Below the pieces are notes generated by a model. It searched no databases. It saw only the letters and a list, made by a program, of their open reading frames with translations, and had not been told where the DNA came from. A stretch of DNA of 64,000 bases from Macrocystis pyrifera (Eukaryota; Sar; Phaeophyceae; Laminariales; Laminariaceae), in contig JASSKH010000001.1 of NCBI GenBank assembly GCA_031763025.1, positions 17,957,142-18,021,141 of the forward strand. Direction: 5' to 3'. This document shows, in pieces, positions 51,701 through 59,464 of the stretch (positions within the stretch are counted from its first letter, which is position 1; each line of letters begins with the position of its first letter). A program made the translations under genes and the position numbers.

Positions 51701-54700
51701 ATGATGGTCCCCCGTAATAGTACTCCTATTGCATTCGTATAATATGTGCAACACCACCTGCTGCCTGTTGTGGTAAGGGCCCGTATTAACGAGAAACATG
51801 TGATGATACTCCGCCAATATTTTTTTCGTTTGATTCGATTTGCATCTGATCAGTCGACAAGTGGATCACCAAGCAGGTGTTTTGACTTTTGATTCGAATC
51901 AAACGAAAAAAAACGAATTCGACAAGAAGCCTTTCGGCGCATTTTTTGGCTCTTCGTGTTATTCAATTCGGGGAGTTTGTCCAACTCGACGTGGCATGTT
52001 CCTGAAACCGAAGCAAGCCACAAAAACTTGAGCCGTGTCTTCGACCGCTTGCTTAACAGGTGAGACCCACCATTCCCGAGAGACAGGGCCACCGAAGCAG
52101 CCGCAGCGCGAGGTCCGACGGCCATAGCACAGAGTAGACCATCCGCGGCGCCTCAAAAACTTACAAGGCCGTCGCAAACCCAGTTTTCCCTCCCTCTTTG
52201 CCTCGCAAACAACACGAGCACCGACCAGGTCACGACTTCGCTCAGAATTTCGATCGCTGTATCCTCGTCGCTGCTGCCTGCGTGGGGTTTCGGGGCTGCT
52301 CCGGCCACCCAAGACATCCCAAGAGCGATGGCCTCTTCGGCGGTGCCGGCAGAAACAATTGGCCGCTGACCGTGGCGCCCCGGGGAGGACGCGGGCCGTC
52401 GCTCGCCTCGTTGATTGCCCTCGGGTGTTCGTTGGCCCTCGTGCGCTATTCGACCCTTCAGCAAAATACGCTTTTAATAGTCCTGAATAGGGGACCCAAA
52501 GGCTTACTCTTCACGAAATTCTATTCTATTCAAATCAAACCAAACCTTTTTTTTCTTCGTATTCGACTATCACGAAAAAGGTTTGTCGTCAGGACGGGCC
52601 CTAAGTCCACGTATATAGAACTACTCACAGATATCTCACTCTCTGAGCGTGCTCGGTTGGTACATCCCTGACCTCTCAGAGCTCCCACTTGAAAATCGCC
52701 TCCTTTTATTACTTGCCGGACCTTTCCAGCGGGTGTTTGTTTTGTCCATTTCTCTGGGCACTTTCAGTTCTCTTTTTTCCTTTTTTCTTATTTCGCTTCA
52801 TGTGCGAGCGTGTACTCGGAGCACAGCGCCGCGGGCGAGCCCGGCGCCGTCGCGGATGTCAGCGGGTGTTGGCGGGTAGAGGGGGTTGGCTGGCGGGTAG
52901 AGGGGGGGTTGCAAGGAGCGCGGTCGCCGCTTTCGTGCCTAGGCGTCGCGTGTGCCTCGAGACACGAGGGATGCATGAATGGGCTCTGTCTGGCCTCCAT
53001 TTGTGATTTTGAATAGACTACATACGAGTATTTAAGGGTCGTTCGGAATTGCAAGATAATATTCAAGCGGTACTTATTTTTGCGACCGGGCTGAAGCTCA
53101 AGGAGAGAGCTGCGCAGTTTGAGCACTAATATTGTCGAGCTGGCGAACGACGGCCACGGTGAGCACCGGGCTTCACGCGAGGCGGGCGACGGGGCTCACT
53201 GTGGCAGAGAGTGAGGAAAGCTTTACCCGGACCGGATCGGTGGCAAGGTGGTCGCGAGAGGGGCGGGCGGCGTACGAGGTTGAGAGAGAAGCTCTGCTGT
53301 TCGTTTTTTTTCTTGTTCGACCAGAGCAAGGTGTTCCAATCAGGCAGAAAATGATTACACGAAGGGATGGGGATTGTTTTTTCTCTTTCCAAAATTTTCG
53401 GTTTAATTTTCATTGTTTTTGCTGTGCTGCTGTACCGTGCCGTGCTTTCTCTTTCGTACTCAAGGCAAGCATATCAAAAGAAGAAAATGAGTACCCTACC
53501 TGGGGTATGTACGTACGTACGGCATGTGAGCGAGCGTAGAGGGGCGGAACCGCCCGCGACGCGAAGCGTACGTGGCATCCGAGCTGTTTTTTTTTCCAGA
53601 AGCATGGCGGCGGCGGGACTCTTGGCAATATCAAGTCGCCAGTTTGCAACTACAATCATAAAAAACTGAACTCAATCATGAGCCCTTGTCCACTTCACCT
53701 AACTTGATGTGCTTTTCCTTACTGAGGGGGCGTAGCGGGCGGCGTAGGCCGCCAGCGGAGCGAGGCGCCTTGTTATTATTCACAACCTCGGACAGATCAG
53801 CTCACGGTAGCTCGAGCTAGCCCTTTAAGGAGCTAGCTCACCGGTGAGTTACGTGAGCTACGTAAACTATACATGTTTCCCTGGCTTGAGCTATAGGAGG
53901 ATAGCTCATCTGCGCATGTTTTCCTGGCTTGAGCTATAGAGGATAGCTCATCTGCACATATATGTCCAGAGTGAGCTATAGGAGCTACATGAGCTACACA
54001 TGTTTTCCCCGGCTTGAGCTATAGGCGGTAGTTCATCTGCACATGTTTTCGAAGCTTAGCTATAGGCGGTAGCTCATCTGCACATGTTTTCAAAGCTTGA
54101 CCGTATGTGATATTATATGAGATCGGATCTGCTTCTGTTCTGATACCTGACGATAGGTCGACACCCAACATAATTTGAACTTTCGTTTTTCGACAAGAGC
54201 TATTAATATATACAGCAGATGTCAGCTGTCACCATGCACACCACCCAAGAGGCTCTCGCACAGAACACAACATTGACACCCCACAGCAACACCCCTAGCA
54301 TGCCCACGACCCGGGGGTGGCAGCTCTAGCGGCGCTTCGGCCGTAGACCAGACTGGCGGCGGGCAGCAACCGGATCCAACGATGGATGTGGACCCCACGT
54401 ACAAAGTCATCGATGTGGATGAGGACAACGATCAAACCCATGCGGAACCCATATTATTCCTATACACACGCTGTTGTCCCGGAGGGTGGGCTTTTTCAGC
54501 TACTTTACTTCACGCATGTGTTGCCGAGAAAGAGAAAGAGCTACAACGAGCTGCGTGCATGAGCTATGATTACGTTTTCCGGGAGTGAGCTATAGGCGAT
54601 AGCTCATCTGCACATGTTTCCCTTGCTTGAGCTATAGGCGGTAGCTCATCTGCACATGTTTTGAAGGCTTGAGCTATAAGTGGTAGCTCATCTTCACATG

Positions 54701-57700
54701 TTTTGAAGTCTTGAGCTATAGGTGGTAACTTATCTGCACATGTTTTGAAGGCTTGAGCTACAGAAGATAGCTCATCTATACACATTTTCCCAGGCTGAGC
54801 TATAGGAGGTACATGAGCTACACATGTTTCCCCCGGCTTGAGCTATACCTGGTAGGCGGTAGCTCATCTGCACATGTTTTCGAAGCTTGAGCTATACACG
54901 ATAGATGAGCTAGCTTACGCTGTTTCCGATGCGGTTCGTTTTCGAGCTTCAGATTTGTATTTTTCGATCTAAAAAATGAATGACCTGCTTATGCAGTCCA
55001 AATATGCAAAATCCGACCGGATTTTTTTCGATTTGAGAAGTCGATGACCCAAGTCGTCGGATTTTGGCCCAAAATCCGACGACCTGGGTCATCAGATTTT
55101 CGGATCGAAAAATGGCATGCTCTCTAAATTCAAGATGTTATCCACGACAGCAAACAGCAGCAGAACGATCGATGAGTTGAATGGTGATACAGCTGTATAG
55201 CAACGTTGCTTCGCGCCCGACGCGCGCACGGCGCGTCCCTCCGTGGCCAGACTAGAGTCGGCTGGCGCGGGATCGGGCCTAGAGACCAAGAGAAGCGCAC
55301 TCGGCACGCGCCCCTCCGTGGATACGTACTCGACCAAGACTACACTGCTGTAGTACAGCAGCAGCAGCAGCAGTCAGTCACAAAATGAAACACAAAATAT
55401 CAAGACACGTTGACTCTATCGCACTCGCCACGTCTCTTCGCCGCCAGACCACAGGCAGTCAGCGTGGGCTCGGACGCTTGGGTCCTACGCGCAGGGCAGC
55501 GCTCCCAGCGAGTCTCTTCGCGGCGCCAAACCATAATAACAACAGTTGGTCTCGACGTTTGCTCGAATCTCTACACGAACAATAAATCTGATTTTTCCGC
55601 ATAGGAAGACTCTTTCGATTTGCCAAGTTCATATATGAAAATGCCATCGGGTCAAATCTGAAGCTCAAAAATCGAACCGCCTATGCGGTTCGATTTTTGA
55701 GCTTCAGATTTGTATTTTTCGATCTCAAAATCGAATGACCCTTCTTATGCAGTCCGATTATGCAAAATCCGAAGGGAATTTTTCGATTTGAAAATCTGAT
55801 GACCCAGGTCGTCGGATTTTGGTCCGATTATGCAAAATCCGAAGGGAATTTTTCGATTTGAGAATCCGATGACCCAAGTCGTCGGATTTTGGGCCAAAAT
55901 CCGACGACCTGGGTCATCAGATTTTCAAATCGAAAAATGGCACGCTCTCTAAATTCAAGATATTATCCACGACAGCAAACAGCAAAGGAACGATCGATGA
56001 GTTGGATGATGATACAGCTGTATAGCGACGTTGCTTCGCGCCCGGCGCGCGAACGGCGCGTCCCTCCGTGGCCAGACTAGAGTCGGCTGGCGCGGGCTCG
56101 GGCCTAGAGACCAAGAGAAGAGCACTCGGCACGCGCCTCTCCGTGGATACGTACTCGTAGACTACACTGCAGCTGTACAGCAGCAGCAGCAGCAAGTCAA
56201 GTCACAAAATCAAACACAAAATACCAAGACAGGTTGACTCTAGCGCACTCGCCACATCTCTTCGCCACCAGACTAGAGGCAGTCAGCGTGGGCTCGGACG
56301 CTTGGGTCCTACGCGCAGGGCAGCGCACCCAGCGCGTCTCTTCGCGGCGCCAAATCACAAAAACAGTAGTTGGTCTCGGCGTTTGCTCGAATCTCTACAC
56401 GCACAATAAATCTGATTTTTCCGCATAGGAAGGCCCTTTCGATTTGTCAAGCTCATATTTTATACATTTTGAAATACGTCAGCTGTGTCTAAAAATGCCA
56501 TCGGGTCAAAATCTGAAGCTCAAAAATCGAACCGCATACGTAGGAAACGCGCCTGAGCTGTCCGAGGTGTTGCGAAATAGTATCATTAGAGTGTTTGCGA
56601 TAGAGGTAAAAAAAAAAAAAAAATTACTTCCGCTAAAAAAAGTGAATTTCCTTCCCTTCCTGATTTCGGTGTGTTTGCGAGTGAGGTAAATCAAATCCTG
56701 CAGGCGACGCCTCCGAAAATAAGAAGGGAAGTGGGGAGGTGAGGCAACGCGGCAAACAAAAAAAGAACGAATGCTGTGAACGGAAAAAAACAGCGTGCGA
56801 GTAGCGACGGCAGCCCAGCAACGTTTCGGCGGCACAGTTGACCGCGAAGCCACCACAGCCATCCCACGACTACAAGCAGCAATAGCAGCTAGCTGGCGCT
56901 AGACGCAGCTAGGGCCAGCGTGAGCAACAAAAATAAACAGCGTCAGCAGCAGCACCAGCACCAGCAAGCACCAGCACCAACCAGCTTCCATTTTTGGATT
57001 GCTGTTGCTGCTGCTGGTGCTGCTGGTGCTGCTGCTGTTGCTGCGCTCGGCCTACGCACGCCACAGCGCCGGCGCGCTCCGCTCCGCCGCCGCCGCCGCC
57101 GCCGCCGCCGACGCTGCCGCTGCTGCTGCTGCTGCAGCCGTAGTATGGTGAAATCGAAATGATACACGAGCTGTCATGCTGTCGCGCTCTCTACGAGCAC
57201 GAGTACGAGTACGAGTGTGAATACGAGTCCTTTTTTGGGACGACGCATCCTCCACGTCGTCACCAAGCGGGCGAAAGCGTGTACCGTAGCAGCGGCGGCG
57301 ACCCGCTGGCACGATCCAACGCCGCTCGTGCGCGCTATACCCAAGCTACACCTCTCGAGCCTCTCTGCTCCCAGCGGTTGTCGTGATGCGTACGGCAAGC
57401 AGCATGGTGGCATGGAAGATGCTCGGTGTTTTGATCCTTCGAGATTTTAGTTGCGTTCGGCGTCGGGATAATGCTCGGTGCGTGTAGGCCAATGAAACAG
57501 AGAGCCAAAAGTTACCGTAACTTTCGCTGAAATCCTTACTTCGCTGAAGTCTTTTCCGGCCGTTTTTTTCAGAAATTTACCTCAAAAATTTACCTCGGGA
57601 GAATTTTTAGAGAAGTAAAAGTAAAAAAAAAAAAAAAAAAAATCGCAAACACTCCATTATCTACAGGAGTACGAACAACAGTCAAAAGTGAGAGGCGAGC

Positions 57701-57927
57701 TCAATGTTGGCTCGAGCGCTTATAGCCTGCAATGCCGGGTAGATGGCACTCCCGACGCAAGCCAGTGAGCCTACCTTGTAGAAGTCGACCAGGACCAGCG
57801 CATGCTCCGGCAGGTTATCCACAAAGTCGTCGAACGTCGAGTCTCCCAAGTTGTGGACCACGCCGCTCGCACCACTGACAGCAAACACCAGAAACAGCAG
57901 AACCTTGCAGAAATGAAGAAATACCAT
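33574..57927 (-). CDS. TMX3: TMX3-like thioredoxin-related transmembrane (PDI family) protein, ten exons
   Basis: Minus-strand exons: 57927-57775, 48853-48710, 46812-46729, 45309-45196, 43234-43107, 42193-42081, 40046-39971, 38527-38390, 35719-35632 and 33767-33574, about 410 residues (human TMX3 454). Residues 1-22 are a signal peptide. The thioredoxin fold follows: LVLVDFYK, then SSCRKCQRLSP with CRKC at 54-57, AKVDVENNPRLAS, and the cis-proline in KTLPDLRFVRRG. A middle domain and a C-terminal one follow (FGFMDGTKLVGFVETF, LPRLVVLHVPDDTFYTVD), matching human FGHMDG and VPTVVVL. A hydrophobic helix at about 366-382 precedes a basic tail ending RLKKE, near a dilysine ER signal though lacking Lys at -4. 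All junction phases agree except exon 5 to 6. The usual WCGHC is replaced by SCRKC. The likely role is an ER membrane oxidoreductase or chaperone. PDI-family membership is strong; the TMX3 subgroup is probable. Confidence 0.85.
34239..34348. mobile_element. TTACGGGGG MITE copy 8
   Basis: TATTACGAGGGATCATAG to ACTATGGACCCCCGTAATA, in TMX3 intron 9. Confidence 0.85.
34490..35047 (-). mobile_element. Composite C-tailed repeat, copy 1
   Basis: Bounded by G runs at 34490-34501 and 35034-35047. Minus-strand peptide includes RLVQAMSAWSVETRRAPSRH, as in the plus-strand relative at 10619. An A15 tract followed by CGGTACCCTGG lies at 34919-34945. About 80% alike by eye to 37618-38154 over its whole length. 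Read in sense, its protein-like part ends in C10-12. Confidence 0.7.
35298..35407. mobile_element. TTACGGGGG MITE copy 9
   Basis: TATTACGGGGGACGATAGTA to ACTACGGTCCCCCGTAATA, in TMX3 intron 9. Confidence 0.9.
35632..35719 (-). CDS. TMX3: TMX3 exon 9
   Basis: Acceptor ttgtggtgccag|CAT, phase 0, and donor TCAG|GTGCGC, phase 1. It encodes HVPDDTFYTVDSMRPEAGEM and EAFLIDVLS, continuing LPRLVVL and matching human VEDMVQFINNIL. Confidence 0.87.
36534..36612. repeat. CTGCAGTCCC hairpin repeat, copy 3
   Basis: ACTGCAGTCCCGGTTTAGAG at left pairs with CCCCAAAATGGGACTGGAGT at right; centre is ACTACTCAGAATTTGAGTGG. Confidence 0.7.
36638..36746. mobile_element. TTACGGGGG MITE copy 10
   Basis: TATTACGGGGGTCCATAGTT to ACTATGGACCCCCGTAATA. 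It lies 26 bp from hairpin copy 3. Confidence 0.9.
37186..37296. mobile_element. TTACGGGGG MITE copy 11
   Basis: TATTACGGAGGGCCATACTT to ACTATGGACCCCCCGTACTA, in TMX3 intron 8. Confidence 0.85.
37437..37520. repeat. CTGCAGTCCC hairpin repeat, copy 4 (best preserved)
   Basis: AACTGCAGTCCCGTTTCGGG pairs with CTCCAAAACGGGACTGCAGT. The two arms are almost perfect complements of about 30 bp. Flanks read TTAACCCC and GGGTTAA, also complementary. Confidence 0.8.
37618..38154 (-). mobile_element. Composite C-tailed repeat, copy 2
   Basis: Same order as the copy at 34490: G15 run, HGASRLVQALSAWSVKIRH peptide on the minus strand, AACCGCTTGTGAGGCGGACT block, then an A20 tract with CGGTACCCTGG (38045-38075). 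It ends at another G run that belongs to the adjoining LINE tail. Confidence 0.7.
38155..38256 (-). mobile_element. LINE 3' end with C tail, truncated copy 1
   Basis: After the G run (minus-strand C tail) comes GTTGCTTGCTTTAGTCATTT then GACCATTGACCACGCATCCC. This is the same terminus as the longer LINE fragment at 62757 and the copy at 45651. Confidence 0.7.
38390..38527 (-). CDS. TMX3: TMX3 exon 8
   Basis: Acceptor aaatgcctcag|TCT and donor GTGCTG|GTGGGT, phase 0, 46 codons including FGFMDGTKLVGFVETFNIYD and NLPRLVVL, the core of the last PDI-like domain. Confidence 0.87.
38528..39970 (-). other. TMX3 intron 7
   Basis: Mostly a degenerate GACATGGCATGAC-type purine/pyrimidine repeat (39073-39545), followed by AAGCC repeats. 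No coding support. Confidence 0.75.
39073..39545. repeat. Degenerate CATGACATGGCATGACGTGA array
   Basis: About 470 bp built from 5-bp blocks (GACAT, GGCAT, GACGT, GACAC) with strong CATG content. Related shorter patches lie at 40220-40460 and 14270-14370. Confidence 0.8.
39971..40046 (-). CDS. TMX3: TMX3 exon 7
   Basis: Acceptor gccaatag|A completes the split Arg codon. It encodes LSTLGRLLVLGIVDPVSD then STPAFEN, matching human GDTGKLVALAVIDEKN. Donor AAC|GTGAGT is strong, phase 0. Confidence 0.85.
40047..42080 (-). other. TMX3 intron 6
   Basis: Contains CATGCCATGCAA repeats (40310-40460) and a diverged reverse copy of the 52-bp unit of 48076 (40725-40835: TAGTGCCGGTTG). An (ACCA)n run lies at 41125-41150. 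No coding support. Confidence 0.7.
42081..42193 (-). CDS. TMX3: TMX3 exon 6
   Basis: Encodes EGDVATVSSLAVSRWVENES then FGLVSDFDPATFL, equivalent to human GDLSSWINRERF. Donor TTGAG|GTGACG (phase 2) fits exon 7 exactly. The 5' edge is unresolved: cag|CCG at 42193 is phase 0, whereas exon 5 ends in phase 2. Starting at 42203 (gag|G) restores the phase, or a tiny exon is missing. Confidence 0.7.
42194..43106 (-). other. TMX3 intron 5
   Basis: 0.9 kb with AACGCTCAAATTCTCC-type short repeats (42805-43030). A tiny exon joining exons 5 and 6 may hide here, but I could not identify it. Confidence 0.6.
43107..43234 (-). CDS. TMX3: TMX3 exon 5
   Basis: Reads PGVMLAATMLQHTETFRTAS then TEVLSSLGLGRSD, matching the human AASELIVYTYFFSASEEVV segment in position. 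The phase-0 acceptor at gatggtag|GAC is preferred. A better-looking cag at 43209 would be out of phase with exon 4. Donor ATCG|GTGAGA, phase 2. Confidence 0.7.
43627..43805. repeat. GGGTCG/CGACCC inverted-repeat element, copy 1
   Basis: GGGTCGGGTT...GGTCGGGTCGGGTCG on the left faces CCGACCCGACCCGACCCGAC on the right across a centre reading GATATTTTGAAAACC. The related element at 61287-61437 has the reverse-complement centre (GGTTTCAAAATGTCAC). Confidence 0.7.
44487..45122. repeat. 29-bp minisatellite, about 21 units
   Basis: Units of TTAACCCCTTTTGAACTGCA plus CCCTATTGG. Units near 45000-45100 are closest to consensus and those near 44500-44700 the most diverged. Confidence 0.9.
45196..45309 (-). 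CDS. TMX3: TMX3 exon 4
   Basis: Strong acceptor tatattgcag|GAC, phase 0, 38 codons (DLQAFKERMALPPLPPVD ... ARGAVFILPTE). The donor GAG|GTTGGT is weak but precedes an in-frame TAA, so the exon must end here. Confidence 0.8.
45651..45730 (-). mobile_element. LINE 3' end with C tail, truncated copy 2
   Basis: A G16 run followed by TACTCATCTGTTGCTTG and CCTTTGACCATTGACCACGC, the same terminus as at 38155 and 62757. Only about 65 bp of element remain beyond the homopolymer. Confidence 0.7.
45950..46640. repeat. CATACAGCAGTAGTAG / TACTGTACCCC interrupted repeats
   Basis: Five diverged units of roughly 86-100 bp, each with GGCTCATACAGCAGTRGTAG, a short A run and GTACTGTACCCC. One unit has its C run expanded to 20 (46030-46050). 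A 240-bp unrelated stretch separates units 3 and 4. Confidence 0.7.
46729..46812 (-). CDS. TMX3: TMX3 exon 3
   Basis: Acceptor ccttttccag|GTG and donor ATTGAG|GTGGGT, phase 0, 28 codons. It encodes VFEIKTLPDLRFVRRG (cis-proline loop) and YEGGQSIE, the last strand of the thioredoxin fold. Confidence 0.88.
46894..47006. mobile_element. TTACGGGGG MITE copy 12
   Basis: TAATACGGGGGACCACCATA (3-bp duplication of ACC) to ACTACGGCCCCCCGTAATA. It lies about 80 bp from TMX3 exon 3. Confidence 0.85.
48076..48283. repeat. 52-bp tandem repeat, four units
   Basis: Exact 52-bp period starting at GGCACTATGGCGGCAACCGG (48076, 48128, 48180, 48232). Units differ at only a few bases. Flanking degenerate halves continue to about 48355. 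Confidence 0.92.
48710..48853 (-). CDS. TMX3: TMX3 exon 2 (active site)
   Basis: Acceptor gattcgtttcag|TCC and donor GCATCT|GTGAGT, phase 0, 48 codons. It begins SSCRKCQRLSPVLDYLEHRW, directly continuing FYK from exon 1, and ends AKVDVENNPRLAS, the second conserved thioredoxin strand. Confidence 0.88.
49874..50207. mobile_element. Foldback element with ~130-bp inverted arms
   Basis: CAGGGCC at 49874 faces GGCCCTG ending 50207. Arms share GACCGTGGAATCG, GTGAATCAACC, GACCAATGAGGAGTAAACAA and GGCGAATCGAATG in mirrored order, leaving a ~65-bp loop. No coding capacity. Confidence 0.85.
50656..50764. mobile_element. TTACGGGGG MITE copy 13
   Basis: TATTACGGAGGGCCATAGTT to ACTATGGTCCTCCGTAATA, inserted in a CTA/CTG triplet run, consistent with TA-targeted insertion. 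Confidence 0.88.
51008..51066. repeat. CTGCAGTCCC hairpin repeat, half copy
   Basis: Only the right arm is recognisable (CAATTTGTCCCCAAAAGGAG ... GGTCCTAAAA). Confidence 0.5.
51491..51590. repeat. CTGCAGTCCC hairpin repeat, copy 5
   Basis: Runs from TTTTAACCTGTTTTAGCAC through TGCAGTTCCGTCGTGGGC to ACTGCAGTACTAAAAGGGTT. Outer flanks are complementary (TTTTAACC and GGGTTAA). Confidence 0.65.
51611..51720. mobile_element. TTACGGGGG MITE copy 14
   Basis: TATTACGGGGGTCCATAGTT to ATGATGGTCCCCCGTAATAG; 20 bp from hairpin copy 5. Confidence 0.88.
53805..54110. repeat. 42-bp GAGCTATAGG repeats, cluster 1
   Basis: About six imperfect units of GAGCTATAGGCGGTAGCTCA plus TCTGCACATGTTTTC...GCTT. Each unit holds its own short palindrome (GAGCTAT..ATAGCTC). 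Confidence 0.85.
54585..54905. repeat. 42-bp GAGCTATAGG repeats, cluster 2
   Basis: About seven units with the same 42-bp period as cluster 1. The period is divisible by three, so a minus-strand open frame of repeated CADELPPIAQAFKT arises; it is not a credible gene. Confidence 0.88.
54923..55680 (+). mobile_element. TIR element, copy C
   Basis: Starts TTTCCGATGCGGTTCG and ends at AAAATCGAACCGC, where copy D begins. The interior matches copies B and D closely (GCGACGTTGCTTCGCGCCCG type blocks). Confidence 0.85.
55679..56547 (+). mobile_element. TIR element, copy D, abutting copy C
   Basis: Starts directly at the end of copy C (GCCTATGCGGTTCGATTTTT) and ends CATACGTAGGAAA. It has an internal duplication of ~78 bp (GTCCGATTATGCAAAATCCG twice, near 55745 and 55822). 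An extra ~33-bp segment (TTTGAAATACGTCAGCTGTG) near its right end also occurs at 21160. Confidence 0.85.
56940..57135. repeat. CAG/CTG and GCC triplet runs
   Basis: (CAGCAGCAC)n, then (TGCTGGTGC)n, then GCCGCCGCC and CTGCTGCTG. Open frames here are simple-sequence artefacts. Confidence 0.85.
57775..57927 (-). CDS. TMX3: TMX3 exon 1
   Basis: The ATG at 57927 is chosen because it places the hydrophobic signal (MVFLHFCKVLLFLVFAVSG) at the N-terminus. An upstream in-frame ATG (58029) would bury it behind 34 residues. Ends LVLVDFYK with donor AAG|GTAGGC, phase 0. Confidence 0.85.
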
Positions 57928-58133
57928 CACTTTCAGCGGAGCGTTGAGAAGCACACACGCTTTTGATTTCTCTCGATCCCTTCGGGTATCGTTCGACCTA
58001 TACCCTAATAACTGTCCTCCCAGCATCAAGCACCAGGCGCATCTGCAGGCGAAGGTGGGTGAGCTTCTTCGCAGCGTCGTGAAATCGAATCGCCTTGAAA
58101 ATGCACGGAGTTCCAGGTTGAATCTGTTGCGTT

Positions 58134-58143
58134 CTTTTATAGG
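58134..58143 (-). promoter_or_regulatory. Possible TATA box of TMX3
   Basis: CCTATAAAAG on the minus strand, about 210 bp upstream of the TMX3 ATG at 57927. A start site about 30 bp downstream would give a leader of roughly 180 nt. It is close to the consensus and correctly oriented, but unproven. Confidence 0.45.
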
Positions 58144-58886
58144 GGTACGCTAAACTTGAATCGAGCATGGTTTCTCCGCCTATTTTTGTTCTCGATTCTC
58201 GAATCTCGAAGACGTGCTGCTGCGGCTGCTGCTGCTGCTGCTGTGGTCTGGGGTCGATAACCCAACGACGCCCGGCGAGCGCTTCACGTAGCATGAAAGT
58301 ACTGCTCAAATGTGGCTATGAGAACATGGAAAAGGGAATGCTGCACCCACTATAAAAATGCAATCAAAAAAAGAACTAGAACATGACAGGGGTCCAACTC
58401 TGTGATGAAGTACGTACTGAAAAATTCTGTGATGGGCATCTTTGGAATTCAAACTTTTTAGGGAAACTTTGCGTTTCCATTTGGGTAGATCTACATGTCT
58501 AACCCAGCAGGATCTTTGGGTCAATGACGGAAAAAATAAAGGACAGTAATATAAGGATTACCCTAAGCTCATACATCCACTACAGAAGGACAAGGGACAA
58601 GAAACGAAAGTATAAAGCAGTATCCGGTGAGCTCAATATAAAGTATGGCCAAGTATACCTAATACGCCCATAGCCCTGATGACACGCGGGACGGCGAAGG
58701 CAAACTCTCTCGCACTGTGGTTTGGGGCGCAATGCCTGTGATCAGCCTCGTCTATCATATAAAGCTTGTCGCGATCTAACGCTATAGTCTTGGACTAATC
58801 ATTTTGTTTGGTGAAGTTGGCGAATGACGGCGTTTCGCGTTTACTTTGCCCCGCCGCCATTGTTATCGGAAGAAGCAGTACTGCCA

Positions 58887-58962
58887 CTCTGGACGGTACC
58901 GGCGTAAGGATCATTTAGTCTTCATATTTATGCCTAAACGATCCTTATTTTTCCGTCCAGAG
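58887..58962. repeat. Short hairpin, CTCTGGACGG arms
   Basis: CTCTGGACGG...AAGGATCATTTAG faces CTAAACGATCCTT...CCGTCCAGAG, giving about 23 paired bases in two blocks around an AT-rich loop. Only one copy seen. Confidence 0.75.
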
Positions 58963-59464
58963 GGTGTCCGGAGAGGTACTTGCAAGTACGAATACGGCTT
59001 GCAGTGAACAGCCGAACGTATATGCTTGAAAATATACTCCTCGTATAGTACGTGATCTGCATAGTAGTATATGGGGTATTGTTTAAGTTTATAACCATTT
59101 AGGTGCACGGCGATTGGTGTCCTCGCAGTGCATGTCGAATGAGAGATCCAGGCAAAGCTACAGAGTAGTATTTTTAGTGTTACTTTGTGCCGGCGGGGCG
59201 GCTGTCCGAAACGGGGTCTGGGAAAGAGAGCGGGGGGGGTGGGGGGGGGCGCTGGCGACTTGGAATGCTTCGGCCCAATCCAGTTTCATTGGTATGCCGT
59301 GACAACATACTACTTTAGTATTACCACCAGAAAAGCTTGGCGACGATGCCAGCACTCAGCTAGCTGTGTGTGTAGCAGGAGAGCGGCAAGCAATGCACAT
59401 AATGAGGCCTCCACCCTGAGGGAAATTCTCATACTTCCCCCTTTGAACGTTCCGTTCCTGCAAC

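Larger units (their letters stand above)
48854..57774 (-). other. TMX3 intron 1 (8.9 kb)
   Basis: Separates FYK from the CRKC active site. Contains a foldback element (49874-50207), MITE copies 13 and 14, hairpin-family copies (51008, 51491), an inverted pair around TTTCGTTTGATTCGA (51820-51915), the 42-bp repeats, two tandem TIR elements (54923-56547) and CAG/GCC-type triplet runs (56940-57135). Two coding-like stretches are listed among the findings. Confidence 0.75.

Noticed and set aside
58642..58800. Minus-strand short open frame (LDRDKLYMIDEADHRH...)
   Set aside because: It reads like protein, but it is only about 53 codons with no start, splice site or recognised family.
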